Source of the DNA: Cognaticolwellia aestuarii | GTDB lineage: Bacteria > Pseudomonadota > Gammaproteobacteria > Enterobacterales > Alteromonadaceae | Direction: 5' to 3' | NCBI RefSeq assembly: GCF_002000025.1 | Contig: NZ_MUZV01000001.1 | Coordinates: forward strand, 248,001 to 312,000 | Length of the DNA stretch: 64,000 nt | Part shown: in pieces, positions 54,711 to 64,000 of the stretch | Position numbering within the stretch: the stretch's first letter is position 1 | How the letters are laid out: the number at the start of each line of letters is the position of its first letter | The notes under the pieces: model-generated | Seen by the model: only the letters and a program-made list of their open reading frames with translations | What the model was told of the DNA's origin: nothing | The model's database searches: none | Program-made: the position numbers and the translations under genes

Positions 54711-54783
54711 CAGAACAAAGCTTAAAAGATCACGCCTAATTTTTAATCTTTTCCTACTATGACTTAAAAAGCATAAAATTTTA

Positions 54784-55755
54784 CTAAGGTTGACTAAATG
54801 CTTCATTCAATCGTTGCTCATACTGCGCTAATTTACTTAGCTGTAATTTAATATAACTAGTCATATGAGCTTCAATTTTTGGGAATTTTTCAGGATAAAG
54901 TGCTTTAATTTGCCTGAGAGCTGAAACCGTTCCAAGCCTATAGGCTTGAGTGGCAATCATACTTGCTGTTTGAGCGTATATTGGCAGATAATTTTTATCA
55001 GTTAAGCTTGCTCCTGTTCTTTTTTCAAAAGCTGTGTCTATATTTTTCATTAATATAGCAGAGTATTTATAGCTATCACTCATGTCAGAAAACGCTAATG
55101 TTGCTTTTTTATCGTTTACTATTATGGCATATATTTCGGCATCAATAATTTCGGCAAATGATTTTTGTCGGTCAAAAAAGGCCGCAATAAAATGTTTATA
55201 AACTACACGCATTGAAAATAAATCGGCTCGCCAAGCACTTCCTTCTGTCTTTTGTGTTGTTTGCCAAGGTAATAATGGCTGTTCGTCAGCAGGGTATTGT
55301 TTAGCCAAGGTCAGTGCGTGTCGACATAATTCAACACTGATATCAGGATGATATTGCTTAATTATTTGTAAGCGCTTTTTATAAGCCGATGCGTATATTT
55401 TGCTAAAGAGTAAATAATATAATTTATTGCTATCTTGTAAAATTGACTGACCAGTTTCAGACGCTAGTTCTTTATTCATTATTGCTTGATCAATAATGAA
55501 TTGATTAAATAATTCAAAGCTTGAATTAATGACGCTTGATACGCCTAAAAATTGTTCACTACAAGCAGAGTTAAACAACTGCGCCCGCCAAACCAAATAC
55601 TCACTCTGCCACATAGATTTAAGTGCTTTTGGCAAATATTTTTCTGTGATCTCAAGTGAGTTTCTAAAGGGATTATCAGTAACCTGCGCCGATACGTTAA
55701 ATGCCACTGCAGCAATTAATACGACGCTAAAGTGAATCAATTTATTTTTAATCAT
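54784..55755 (-). CDS. Exported protein of unknown function
   Basis: 323 residues with a signal peptide (about 1-23, cleavage after VSA). The mature part appears almost entirely alpha-helical, with recurring Ser/Tyr/Lys-rich helices and three cysteines (about 59, 70-145). I recognise no family or motif. Between zapE and rplM, where core neighbours are normally adjacent, it may be a lineage-specific insertion. The start ATG is convincing; function is unknown. Confidence 0.75.
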   Translation of the reverse strand: MIKNKLIHFSVVLIAAVAFNVSAQVTDNPFRNSLEITEKYLPKALKSMWQSEYLVWRAQLFNSACSEQFLGVSSVINSSFELFNQFIIDQAIMNKELASETGQSILQDSNKLYYLLFSKIYASAYKKRLQIIKQYHPDISVELCRHALTLAKQYPADEQPLLPWQTTQKTEGSAWRADLFSMRVVYKHFIAAFFDRQKSFAEIIDAEIYAIIVNDKKATLAFSDMSDSYKYSAILMKNIDTAFEKRTGASLTDKNYLPIYAQTASMIATQAYRLGTVSALRQIKALYPEKFPKIEAHMTSYIKLQLSKLAQYEQRLNEAFSQP

Positions 55756-55845
55756 TGTTTAAATTCCATTTCATTCTTATCGTTTTTTATATTGTATTGA
55801 ATTAACAAACAAAAATTTAAAACTTATTAATCAGAAACTTAAAAA

Positions 55846-56961
55846 TCAAGGTAAGTGTTCACTCGCTAAATAATCATGCGATTGCATTTCCTGTAATCGA
55901 CTCAAACAACGCTTAAATTCAAAACTTAATCGACCATCAGTATACAAACATTCTAATGCCACTTCCGCCGACATAATCAATTTAACATTACGCTCATAAA
56001 ATTCGTCGACTAAAGCAATAAAACGACGCGTGCTATCATCATTATCTACTCCCATTTGCGTAACATTGGCTAATAGAACTGTATGATATAATCGGCTTAA
56101 TTCCATGTAATCACTTTGACTTCGAGCGGACTCGCACAAGGTGGAAAACTGAAAGTGCACCACACCATCAGACTCCTGTATTGTAGTTAGAGCACGGTTA
56201 TTGATTTCAATGACTTTATTTTTTTGACCAACTTCTAATGATAATTGTTGAAAGTAATGACTTAAGTTTTCATCGGCTTGTTGGTCTAATGGAAAGTGAT
56301 ATATTTCGGCTTGCTCTAAAGTACGTAAGCGATAATCAACACCACTATCAACATTAACAACATCGCAACACGCATTAATTAACTTGATGGCTGGTAAAAA
56401 ACGTTCACGTTGTAAACCATTACGATACAGTTCATCTGGAATAATATTTGAGGTCGCGACTAAAGTAACATTGTGGGTAAATAACTCTTCAAATAAAGTC
56501 CCTAAAATCATCGCATCCGTAATATCAGAAACAAAGAATTCATCAAAGCAAATAATACAGGTTTCATCAGCAAAGCGTTTAGCAATGATTTTTAACGGAT
56601 CAGACTGACCTTGTAAGGTTTTAAGTTCCTCATGTACACGGTGCATAAAGCGGTGAAAGTGCACACGCATTTTATTATTGAATGGTAAGCAGTCATAAAA
56701 GGTATCAACAAGATAAGTCTTACCACGGCCAACCCCACCCCAAAAATAAATTCCACGAATAATATTGGTTTTAGGTTTTTTAACCACGCGCTTCCAACGG
56801 TTGAGTACTTTTTTGAAGCCAGATACCGGCAACGGCTTATTGCTTAGGTCTTCATATAAACGCTGCAAATTTTTTACAGCATTTTCTTGTGCAGCATCAA
56901 AGAGAAAATCATCACGAGTTAAGTCGCGAGTGTACTTTTCCATGGGGGATAACTTAATCAT
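55846..56961 (-). CDS. zapE: Cell division ATPase ZapE (AFG1-like)
   Basis: 371 residues. AAA ATPase with Walker A GGVGRGKTYLVD (about 70-81), Walker B CIICFDEFFVSDI (about 135-147) and an arginine-finger region ATSNIIPDELYRNGLQRERFLP. ZapE associates with the Z-ring late in division and under stress. Divergent from zapG, a standard arrangement. Confidence 0.96.
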   Translation of the reverse strand: MIKLSPMEKYTRDLTRDDFLFDAAQENAVKNLQRLYEDLSNKPLPVSGFKKVLNRWKRVVKKPKTNIIRGIYFWGGVGRGKTYLVDTFYDCLPFNNKMRVHFHRFMHRVHEELKTLQGQSDPLKIIAKRFADETCIICFDEFFVSDITDAMILGTLFEELFTHNVTLVATSNIIPDELYRNGLQRERFLPAIKLINACCDVVNVDSGVDYRLRTLEQAEIYHFPLDQQADENLSHYFQQLSLEVGQKNKVIEINNRALTTIQESDGVVHFQFSTLCESARSQSDYMELSRLYHTVLLANVTQMGVDNDDSTRRFIALVDEFYERNVKLIMSAEVALECLYTDGRLSFEFKRCLSRLQEMQSHDYLASEHLP

Positions 56962-57141
56962 TTAACAACCGTTTTATTAGCACTAGTTTTATTTTCTAAC
57001 AACGATTACATCGACTACCCTTGAAAAATACTTTTTAACAAATATATTCATTAGGAAAGTAGCGTGAAGCACGTTATATTGAATTGGATTGAAGGTTATT
57101 TTCTCTAATTTTTTCCATGAATACAATGAAGGTATAAAAAT

Positions 57142-57606
57142 ATGAATGTTGTTTTAGGTCTTGGGCTATTTATCGTTGGCGCTATTATCGGTTTTTTTGC
57201 AAGCAAAATGCTTTCCTCATCAGCTCAAGAAACCCAAAAGCTTGCCGCAAAAGCCAGTCAAAGTGAGTCGGAATTAGCACAGTACAAGCTTGACGTAGCT
57301 GAGCACCTTGAAAGTTCAGCAAAACTACTTGAACAAATGAACAACACTTGCCAAACGGCAATGAGTCAAATGGCACAAAGTACACAGTTATTACAACAAG
57401 CAACACCAGAAAACATTGAAAACATGCCGTTTTTTTCCAAAGAAACACAAGAACAATTAGCGCAAACGGTGAATTTACGACACAAAAAAGATTTACGCCA
57501 AAACGATGAAACAGTTTCAGAGCCACCATTGGATTACTCTGGCGCACCAAGTGGCTTGTTTGACGATAAGAAACATAGTGTTACAAATAGCACGAGCACT
57601 AGTTAG
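57142..57606 (+). CDS. zapG: Division/cell-envelope protein ZapG (YhcB, DUF1043)
   Basis: 154 residues: N-terminal membrane helix (about 1-22, opening LGLGLFIVGAIIGFFASKML), then a coiled coil (about 35-95) and a disordered polar tail. YhcB/ZapG links division and wall synthesis and binds RodZ and others in E. coli. AAGG precedes the ATG. Confidence 0.93.
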   Translation: MNVVLGLGLFIVGAIIGFFASKMLSSSAQETQKLAAKASQSESELAQYKLDVAEHLESSAKLLEQMNNTCQTAMSQMAQSTQLLQQATPENIENMPFFSKETQEQLAQTVNLRHKKDLRQNDETVSEPPLDYSGAPSGLFDDKKHSVTNSTSTS

Positions 57607-57672
57607 GAACTAATTTTTTTATTCTATGTCTTTAATTGGGTATAAATACTTTAGTTAGGAGTTTTCTATTAT

Positions 57673-59028
57673 ATGAAAAAATTATCAGTTTTAATCAATA
57701 CCGTATTACTTTCCAGTACAATTGCTATGGCAAGTCTTCCTGTGCAAGCAGGACTGCCTCAATCGGTTAATGGCCAAACCATGCCAAGCCTTGCCCCCAT
57801 GTTAGAACATGTTACTCCTGGTGTTGTACTCATTTCAGTACGTGGTACACATGAAGTTAAGCAACGTGTTCCTGATGCTTTTAAGTTTTTCTTTGGTAAT
57901 CCTCGTCAAGGTCAACAGCAAGAGCGACAATTTCGTGGTTTAGGCTCTGGTGTTATTATTAATGCAGATAAGGGCTACATCGTTACTAACAACCATGTTA
58001 TTAACGATGCTGACGAAATCCAAATAACCTTAAAAGATGGTCGTCAACTTGACGCGAAAAAAATTGGTAGTGATGAAGCGAGTGATATCGCCCTATTACA
58101 AATAGCAGCCGATGATCTTGTCGAAGTTAAAGTTGCTGACTCCGATAGCCTGCGCGTTGGTGATTTCGCCGTTGCTATTGGCAGCCCTTTTGGTCTTGGG
58201 CAAACGGTTACATCAGGTATTGTCAGTGCTTTAGGTCGCAGCGGCTTAAATATTGAAAACTATGAAGACTTTATACAAACTGATGCCGCTATCAATAGTG
58301 GTAATTCAGGTGGTGCTTTAATTAACCTACGTGGCGAGCTAATCGGTATCAATACCGCTATTTTAGGACCCAATGGTGGCAATGTTGGGATAGGCTTTGC
58401 TATCCCAAGTAATATGGTACAAAACTTAGTCAACCAAATCATTGAGTTTGGTGAAGTACGACGAGGTGTACTAGGTGTCGCTGGCCGCAGTGTTACTAGT
58501 GAGATAGCAAAAGCAATGGAGCTAGATATTAACCAAGGCGGTTTTGTTGAGCAAGTAACGCCAGACTCTGCCGCTGATGAAGCAGGCATTCGTGCCGGTG
58601 ATGTGATCACGAAAGTAAACGGAAAAATGGTGAAAACCTTCAATGAACTCAGAGGTAAAATTGGTTCAATTGGCGCCGGAAAAACCGTAAAAATTACCGT
58701 GATCAGAAAAGATGGCAAAGAGAAAGAGTATGACGTCACTTTAAAGAAATCTGAAACGGCTAATATAGAGGCTGCAAGCTTACACCGTATGCTCGACGGC
58801 GCTAAATTAGAGAACAACGGTCAAGGTGATGGCATTATTGTTGCTGAGATTGCGGAAAATAGTCCCGCCGCTTCAATAGGCTTACGCAAAGGTGATGTCA
58901 TTAATGGCATTAATCGTCAGCGTATTGCAAATATTGGTGAGTTACGCAGCTATTTAAATGATCACAAAGGTGTTTTTGCTCTCAATATACTACGCAATAA
59001 CTCAGCATTATTCTTAATGATTAGATAA
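57673..59028 (+). CDS. degQ: Periplasmic serine protease DegQ (DegP family)
   Basis: 451 residues: signal peptide (about 1-26), trypsin-like domain with His in TNNHVIND, Asp in SDIALLQI and Ser in NSGNSGGAL, then two PDZ domains (about 270-355 and 370-450). It degrades and refolds misfolded periplasmic proteins. The linker loop is shorter than in DegP, favouring DegQ. AGGAG is 11 bases upstream of the ATG. Followed by degS, the usual degQ-degS pair. Confidence 0.94.
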   Translation: MKKLSVLINTVLLSSTIAMASLPVQAGLPQSVNGQTMPSLAPMLEHVTPGVVLISVRGTHEVKQRVPDAFKFFFGNPRQGQQQERQFRGLGSGVIINADKGYIVTNNHVINDADEIQITLKDGRQLDAKKIGSDEASDIALLQIAADDLVEVKVADSDSLRVGDFAVAIGSPFGLGQTVTSGIVSALGRSGLNIENYEDFIQTDAAINSGNSGGALINLRGELIGINTAILGPNGGNVGIGFAIPSNMVQNLVNQIIEFGEVRRGVLGVAGRSVTSEIAKAMELDINQGGFVEQVTPDSAADEAGIRAGDVITKVNGKMVKTFNELRGKIGSIGAGKTVKITVIRKDGKEKEYDVTLKKSETANIEAASLHRMLDGAKLENNGQGDGIIVAEIAENSPAASIGLRKGDVINGINRQRIANIGELRSYLNDHKGVFALNILRNNSALFLMIR

Positions 59029-59074
59029 GCAATACCATAACATTATAGGCATCGAAGCTTGCTTATTATTAAAA

Positions 59075-59106
59075 ACAAAAGCCTGTCAAATAGACAGGCT
59101 TTTTTA
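59075..59106 (+). terminator. Terminator after degQ
   Basis: GCCTGTC (59081-59087) and GACAGGC (59093-59099), five-base loop, followed by a run of T residues. Confidence 0.93.
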
Positions 59107-59219
59107 TTTCAAACTACCAACAAGAGAAAAAATTTATAGCATAACAACTGACAAAAACTTTTTCACAACAAAGGCTTTATGCTAATCTACAAAAAATTAG
59201 ACTAATAAAAATAATCACA

Positions 59220-60275
59220 TTGAAAATTATCAATGCTTTAAAATTCTTCCTTCGCTCTGCTAGTTATGGCGTCATGTTCGCAGTAGTTCTATTATTACTC
59301 ATGCCTGAATTACGTGAAAAAAGTCTCGTTCCTTGGCAAGTATTTACCACTACTGAAACTAAGCAACAGCCATTATCTTATGCTAAAGCGGTACGTTTAG
59401 CTGGCCCTGCGGTAGTAAATATTTATTCCGAAGATATTCAAGTTAACCCTACTTATGGTCGCCAATCACGTAAAGTGACTTTAGGTAGTGGCGTAATCAT
59501 GCATAATCAAGGTTATATCCTAACTAATTATCACGTTGTACAAAGTGCAGATTTAATTGTTGTTGTGCTGCAACGAGGTCAAGAACTGCATGCTGAACTT
59601 ATTGGTTATGATGTCCTCACAGATCTTGCCGTGTTAAAAGTTCAAGCGAGTAATTTGCCAGTTATTCCACAAAATAATAACCTAACATCACAAGTTGGTG
59701 ACGTTGTGCTCGCGATTGGTAATCCATTAAATTTAGGCCAAACCGTGACTCAAGGCATTGTCAGTGCTACTGGGCAAAGTGGCTTAAGTACCAGTTATTT
59801 ACAATTTTTACAAATGGATGCGGCGATTAATGAAGGTAATTCAGGTGGCGCACTGATTAACTCTAATGGTGAATTAGTTGGTATAAACTCAAGAAAGTTT
59901 ACTCAGGCGAATCCAAACCTAAATATTCAAGGTATTTTCTTTGCTGTGCCTTATCAATTAGCACATAAGATCATGCTTAAAATTATAGAACATGGTCGCG
60001 TTATTCGTGGCTGGCTAGGTGTTGAGGCTAATGATTCAGTTGCCAGCATTAAAGGCTTTGTTATTGGTGCCGTGACCCCAAAAAGCCCTGCAATGAAAGC
60101 AGGCTTGCAATCAGGTGATGTGGTTTATCAAATTGGTGATATTCAAGTACAGAATGCCAAACAAGGCTTAGACGTGGTTGCTGAAAGCTCACCCGGCAGT
60201 GTATTAAACTTCATGGTATCTCGTGATAACCAGAAGCTTATACTCCCTGTCACTATCGCTGAAGTGAAAAAATAA
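59220..60275 (+). CDS. degS: Inner-membrane site-1 protease DegS
   Basis: 351 residues from a TTG at 59220 (KIINALKFFLRSASYGVMF). This start keeps the positively charged lead-in before the single membrane anchor; the next ATG (59274) would cut into the anchor. Catalytic His (TNYHVVQ), Asp (TDLAVLKV) and Ser (EGNSGGAL) are present, with one PDZ domain (about 260-345). DegS cleaves RseA to activate sigma-E when misfolded porins bind the PDZ. No clear ribosome binding site. Confidence 0.93.
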   Translation: MKIINALKFFLRSASYGVMFAVVLLLLMPELREKSLVPWQVFTTTETKQQPLSYAKAVRLAGPAVVNIYSEDIQVNPTYGRQSRKVTLGSGVIMHNQGYILTNYHVVQSADLIVVVLQRGQELHAELIGYDVLTDLAVLKVQASNLPVIPQNNNLTSQVGDVVLAIGNPLNLGQTVTQGIVSATGQSGLSTSYLQFLQMDAAINEGNSGGALINSNGELVGINSRKFTQANPNLNIQGIFFAVPYQLAHKIMLKIIEHGRVIRGWLGVEANDSVASIKGFVIGAVTPKSPAMKAGLQSGDVVYQIGDIQVQNAKQGLDVVAESSPGSVLNFMVSRDNQKLILPVTIAEVKK

Positions 60276-60317
60276 CAACAGCAACCCCATTACTTTCTCA
60301 GATCAATTTCTCGACAA

Positions 60318-60346
60318 AAAAAATCCCAGCATTTGGCTGGGATTTT
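60318..60346. terminator. Bidirectional terminator between degS and murA
   Basis: ATCCCAGC (60323-60330) and GCTGGGAT (60336-60343), five-base loop, with an A-run to the left and T residues to the right. Confidence 0.92.
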
Positions 60347-60361
60347 CATCATTAGACTCGT

Positions 60362-61651
<1,290 letters not shown>

Positions 61652-61909
61652 TTAAAGAGGTAAGTTAAACATTTTTTCACGTTGCCAATCAGCGGTTGTG
61701 AACGTTTTAATCGATACCGCGTGGATCACGCCTTCATTGATAACTTGTGCTAAAGGCGCATAAATTGTTTGCTGTTTTTTCACTCGGCTCAAATCACCTA
61801 AAAAATCTGCAACGGCAATAACCTTACATTGTGAACCATCAAATGCCACATGAACTTCATCTAATTCAACCGCATCGGTAATGAGTTTTTCTATATCTTT
61901 TACTTCCAC
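61652..61909 (-). CDS. ibaG: BolA family protein IbaG
   Basis: 85 residues from a GTG at 61909 (EVKDIEKLITDAVELDEVHV), chosen because GGAG lies about seven bases upstream. A TTG at 61921 would add four residues and overlaps that site. The conserved RVKKQQTIYAPLAQVI and HAVSIKTFTT blocks with the invariant His are present. IbaG partners with monothiol glutaredoxins in Fe-S trafficking. 24 bp after mlaB. Confidence 0.93.
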   Translation of the reverse strand: MEVKDIEKLITDAVELDEVHVAFDGSQCKVIAVADFLGDLSRVKKQQTIYAPLAQVINEGVIHAVSIKTFTTADWQREKMFNLPL

Positions 61910-61933
61910 TTTTTGCTCCAAATAGCGTATATA

Positions 61934-62230
61934 TTAGCTGTCTTCTATTGGCAATAAGGTATCAACAGCGCTTAATTTTGCCAATTTTAATAAGTCATCA
62001 GGTAAATTAACTAAGCTGATATGACAAGCTTTACTAGCCGCTAATTCAATTAATAAGAGAATCCATGCTAAGCCTGCGGTATCAATTTGACTGACATGCG
62101 CCAAATCTAGAACCACTCGTTTATTGTCAATTAATTTACGATACTCTTTATCAAATGCTCGCGTTATTGTAGCACGCGTTAATGCACCACTAAAAATCGC
62201 TTTTTGATCTGTTTGTTGGACATCTATCAT
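61934..62230 (-). CDS. mlaB: STAS domain protein MlaB
   Basis: 98 residues, STAS fold with KRVVLDLAHVSQIDTAGLAWILLLIE, containing the phosphorylatable-type Ser/Thr in QIDTAGLAW. MlaB is the cytoplasmic regulatory subunit of the MlaFEDB phospholipid transporter. Gene order mlaE-D-C-B-ibaG-murA is canonical. Confidence 0.95.
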   Translation of the reverse strand: MIDVQQTDQKAIFSGALTRATITRAFDKEYRKLIDNKRVVLDLAHVSQIDTAGLAWILLLIELAASKACHISLVNLPDDLLKLAKLSAVDTLLPIEDS

Positions 62231-62299
62231 TTTAATCTATTAACAACCTTATAACGCGCTATTGTATTGCTTCATCAACAACAACTAACCGCTCTTATA

Positions 62300-62941
62300 T
62301 TATTTAAAAACGATGTTTCTTTCACTTTTCTCTTTCAGCATTTCAGTAACGTGAGTTAAACCTTTTTGTCGAATCAAGCTACTCAGCTCTGCTTGCTTGC
62401 TATCAAGTAAGCTTATCCCTTCAGCCACCATATCATAAGCTTTCCATTCACCGGTTTTTTTATGCTTACGAACACGAAAAGAGATATTAATAGGAGCGCG
62501 TCCTGGCTCAATCACACTAGTGTCAACAGACACCACACGATCTTTCGAAAAGTCTTTTGCCGGAGCAAATTCGACTTTTTGATTATTATACAAAGTGAAA
62601 ACCTGTGCATATGAAGTGATAAGGTATTCTCGAAATGCTGGGACAAACTTTGCACGTTCTGCTTTATTGGTTTTTTTAAAGTTGCTACCAATCACTTTAT
62701 AAGCAGCATATTGATAATTGATGTAAGGCATCAACTCTTCACGAACAATATTCTTTAATAAATTAGGCTCTGCTTGTATTGCACTTTGCTCGTTAGCAAA
62801 ACGTTTGAAAGTAATATCAGCAACTGTCTTGATCATTTGATAAGGGTCTTTTTTATCAACATCAGCTGCCGCATTAACCCCAATAGACAAGGTCAATAAC
62901 GTGAAACAGAAAAAGACTTTTTTTATTACATTACGTATCAT
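62300..62941 (-). CDS. mlaC: Periplasmic phospholipid-binding protein MlaC
   Basis: 213 residues with a signal peptide (about 1-25, cleavage after VNA) and the family blocks FKKTNKAERAKFVPAFREYLITSYA and MVAEGISLLDSKQAEL. It shuttles phospholipid between MlaA in the outer membrane and MlaFEDB. Starts 2 bases after mlaD. Confidence 0.97.
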   Translation of the reverse strand: MIRNVIKKVFFCFTLLTLSIGVNAAADVDKKDPYQMIKTVADITFKRFANEQSAIQAEPNLLKNIVREELMPYINYQYAAYKVIGSNFKKTNKAERAKFVPAFREYLITSYAQVFTLYNNQKVEFAPAKDFSKDRVVSVDTSVIEPGRAPINISFRVRKHKKTGEWKAYDMVAEGISLLDSKQAELSSLIRQKGLTHVTEMLKEKSERNIVFK

Positions 62942-62943
62942 AA

Positions 62944-63414
62944 TTAATCACCACTACCTTGACTAAACAAAAACTGACCAATTAATTCTTCTAATATTAA
63001 GGCGGGCTTTGTATCTTCAATAAAGTCACCCGGTTGTAATGTGTCAACAGAAACATCAATAAAACCAGGCAACAAACCAACATATTGCTCGCCTAATAAG
63101 CCAGCGGTTAAAATGGAAACTGAAGTTGCTTCTGAAAAATTATTATATTCAGCATAAATATCCAATGTCACCACTGGCGTATAATCTTCACTGTCTAACG
63201 AAATATCACTAACACGGCCAACAACAACCCCACCAACTTTTATTGGCGAACGTACTTTCAAGCCGCCAATATTGTCGAACTTCGCATACAATTGATAAGT
63301 ATTTCCACTGCCTGAGATACCACTATCAGCCACTTTTAATGCCAACATTAATAGTGCTGCAATGCCAATGACCGCGAATAGTCCAACCAATAATTCTATT
63401 TTTTTCGACACCAT
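62944..63414 (-). CDS. mlaD: MCE domain protein MlaD
   Basis: 156 residues from the ATG at 63414 (MVSKKIELLVGLFAVIGIAALLMLALKV), with GGAAG just upstream; GTG at 63411 is also possible, and the TTG extension to 63432 is not supported. An N-terminal anchor is followed by one MCE domain with FDNIGGLKVRSPIKVGGVVVGRV and LLGEQYVGL. It forms the hexameric lipid channel of MlaFEDB. Confidence 0.96.
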   Translation of the reverse strand: MVSKKIELLVGLFAVIGIAALLMLALKVADSGISGSGNTYQLYAKFDNIGGLKVRSPIKVGGVVVGRVSDISLDSEDYTPVVTLDIYAEYNNFSEATSVSILTAGLLGEQYVGLLPGFIDVSVDTLQPGDFIEDTKPALILEELIGQFLFSQGSGD

Positions 63415-63461
63415 GTCTTCCACCAAATTCAAAAAAATATCTAATTAAATAACCGCATTCA

Positions 63462-64000
63462 CTAGTTTGTGAACATTAAAGCAGTTAAAACAAAATCTAA
63501 ACCTAAAACCAATAGTGATGACTGCACTACGGTTGATGTTGTTGCACGGCTTATGCCTTCTGAAGTTGGTTCACAAGAATAGCCTTTATAAACCGCTATC
63601 CAAGTCACAACAAAGGCAAACACTAAACTTTTTATAATGCCATTTAATATATCTTTCTCAAATGACACTTGCGCCTGCATTACCGACCAAAATGTACCGC
63701 TATCAACGCCAAGCCAATCTACACCAACTAAATGCGCACCTAAAATTCCCACAGCAGAAAATATTGCTGCAAGTAAAGGCAAGCTAATAAAACCAGCCCA
63801 AAAGCGTGGAGCCACAACACGACGTAATGGGTCTACAGCCATCATTTCAAGACTCGATAATTGCTCTGTCGCCTTCATTAAACCTATTTCTGCGGTTAAT
63901 GCTGAGCCTGCTCGACCAGCAAATAATAAAGCGGCCACCACAGGGCCCAATTCACGTAATAATGATAACGCCACCATCGGGCCTAAACTTGCTTCGGCAC
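63462..64000 (-). CDS. mlaE: ABC transporter permease MlaE (partial, 5' end outside window)
   Basis: The frame is open to the right edge; the internal ATG at 63977 is not the start, because the upstream codons (AEASLGP) continue the family sequence. About 179 C-terminal residues are visible, with [34 protein letters not shown], the conserved coupling region, and several membrane helices. It is the membrane permease of MlaFEDB; mlaF should lie just beyond the window. Confidence 0.96.
   Translation of the reverse strand, partial: AEASLGPMVALSLLRELGPVVAALLFAGRAGSALTAEIGLMKATEQLSSLEMMAVDPLRRVVAPRFWAGFISLPLLAAIFSAVGILGAHLVGVDWLGVDSGTFWSVMQAQVSFEKDILNGIIKSLVFAFVVTWIAVYKGYSCEPTSEGISRATTSTVVQSSLLVLGLDFVLTALMFTN

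Noticed and set aside
58260-58817. 185-residue minus-strand ORF inside degQ
   Set aside because: Opposite strand of the protease coding region; composition mirrors degQ codons and no promoter or ribosome binding site is seen.

Overview
The window looks like chromosome from an AT-rich marine gammaproteobacterium of the order Alteromonadales, most likely the Colwelliaceae (Colwellia/Thalassotalea type). The evidence is a complete MSHA type IV pilus locus next to mreBCD, the sodium-flagellum gene motX next to rnr/rlmB, the rplM-rpsI-petABC-sspAB block, and protein sequences that stay close to Vibrio/Shewanella homologues. Almost everything is conserved core chromosome. I see no rRNA, tRNA, CRISPR array, prophage, transposase gene or obvious genomic island.

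Layout. 1-7.7 kb (minus strand): yhdP (runs off the left edge), rng, maf, mreD, mreC, mreB (envelope and cell shape). 8-26.6 kb (minus): the MSHA locus. The assembly half is mshI-mshI2-mshJ-mshK-mshL-mshM-mshN-mshE-mshG-mshF and the pilin half is mshB-mshA-(terminator, 468-bp gap)-mshC-mshD-mshO-mshP-mshQ. 26.7-27.7 kb (plus): a PLP enzyme of the ACC deaminase/D-cysteine desulfhydrase family. 27.8-29.3 kb (minus): rpsF-priB-rpsR-rplI with a recognisable promoter and a probable S6:S18 leader. 29.8-36.6 kb (minus): a DUF945 protein, a tandem universal stress protein, rlmB, rnr and motX. 36.9-39.2 kb (plus): a diguanylate cyclase and an HD-GYP phosphodiesterase. 39.3-47 kb (mixed): exported M28 peptidase, exported haloacid-dehalogenase-like protein, small lipoprotein, erpA, a DUF6776 protein, a CLC chloride transporter, hemJ and an orphan periplasmic binding protein. 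47-49.4 kb (plus): pyrB, hemL. 49.5-54.6 kb (minus): sspB-sspA, petC-petB-petA, rpsI-rplM. 54.8-57 kb (minus): an unrecognised exported protein and zapE. 57.1-60.3 kb (plus): zapG, degQ-like, degS. 60.4-64 kb (minus): murA, ibaG, mlaB, mlaC, mlaD and mlaE (runs off the right edge).

How the genes work together. One theme is surface life controlled by cyclic di-GMP. MshE carries an N-terminal MshEN-type c-di-GMP-binding motif, a diguanylate cyclase with intact active and inhibitory sites and an HD-GYP phosphodiesterase lie about 17 kb away, and MotX (sodium stator) sits beside them. A second theme is envelope maintenance: yhdP, mreBCD, murA, mla, degQ and degS.

I did not find a convincing undescribed multi-gene system. 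The least explained signals are non-coding: a GAAAGATCAAC inverted-repeat motif in two separate intergenic regions, a long imperfect hairpin at 31342-31424, perfect palindromes at 29504-29664, and nested inverted repeats beside erpA. Start sites were chosen from ribosome binding sites and family alignment from memory. Several genes appear to use TTG or GTG (degS, murA, rnr, ibaG).
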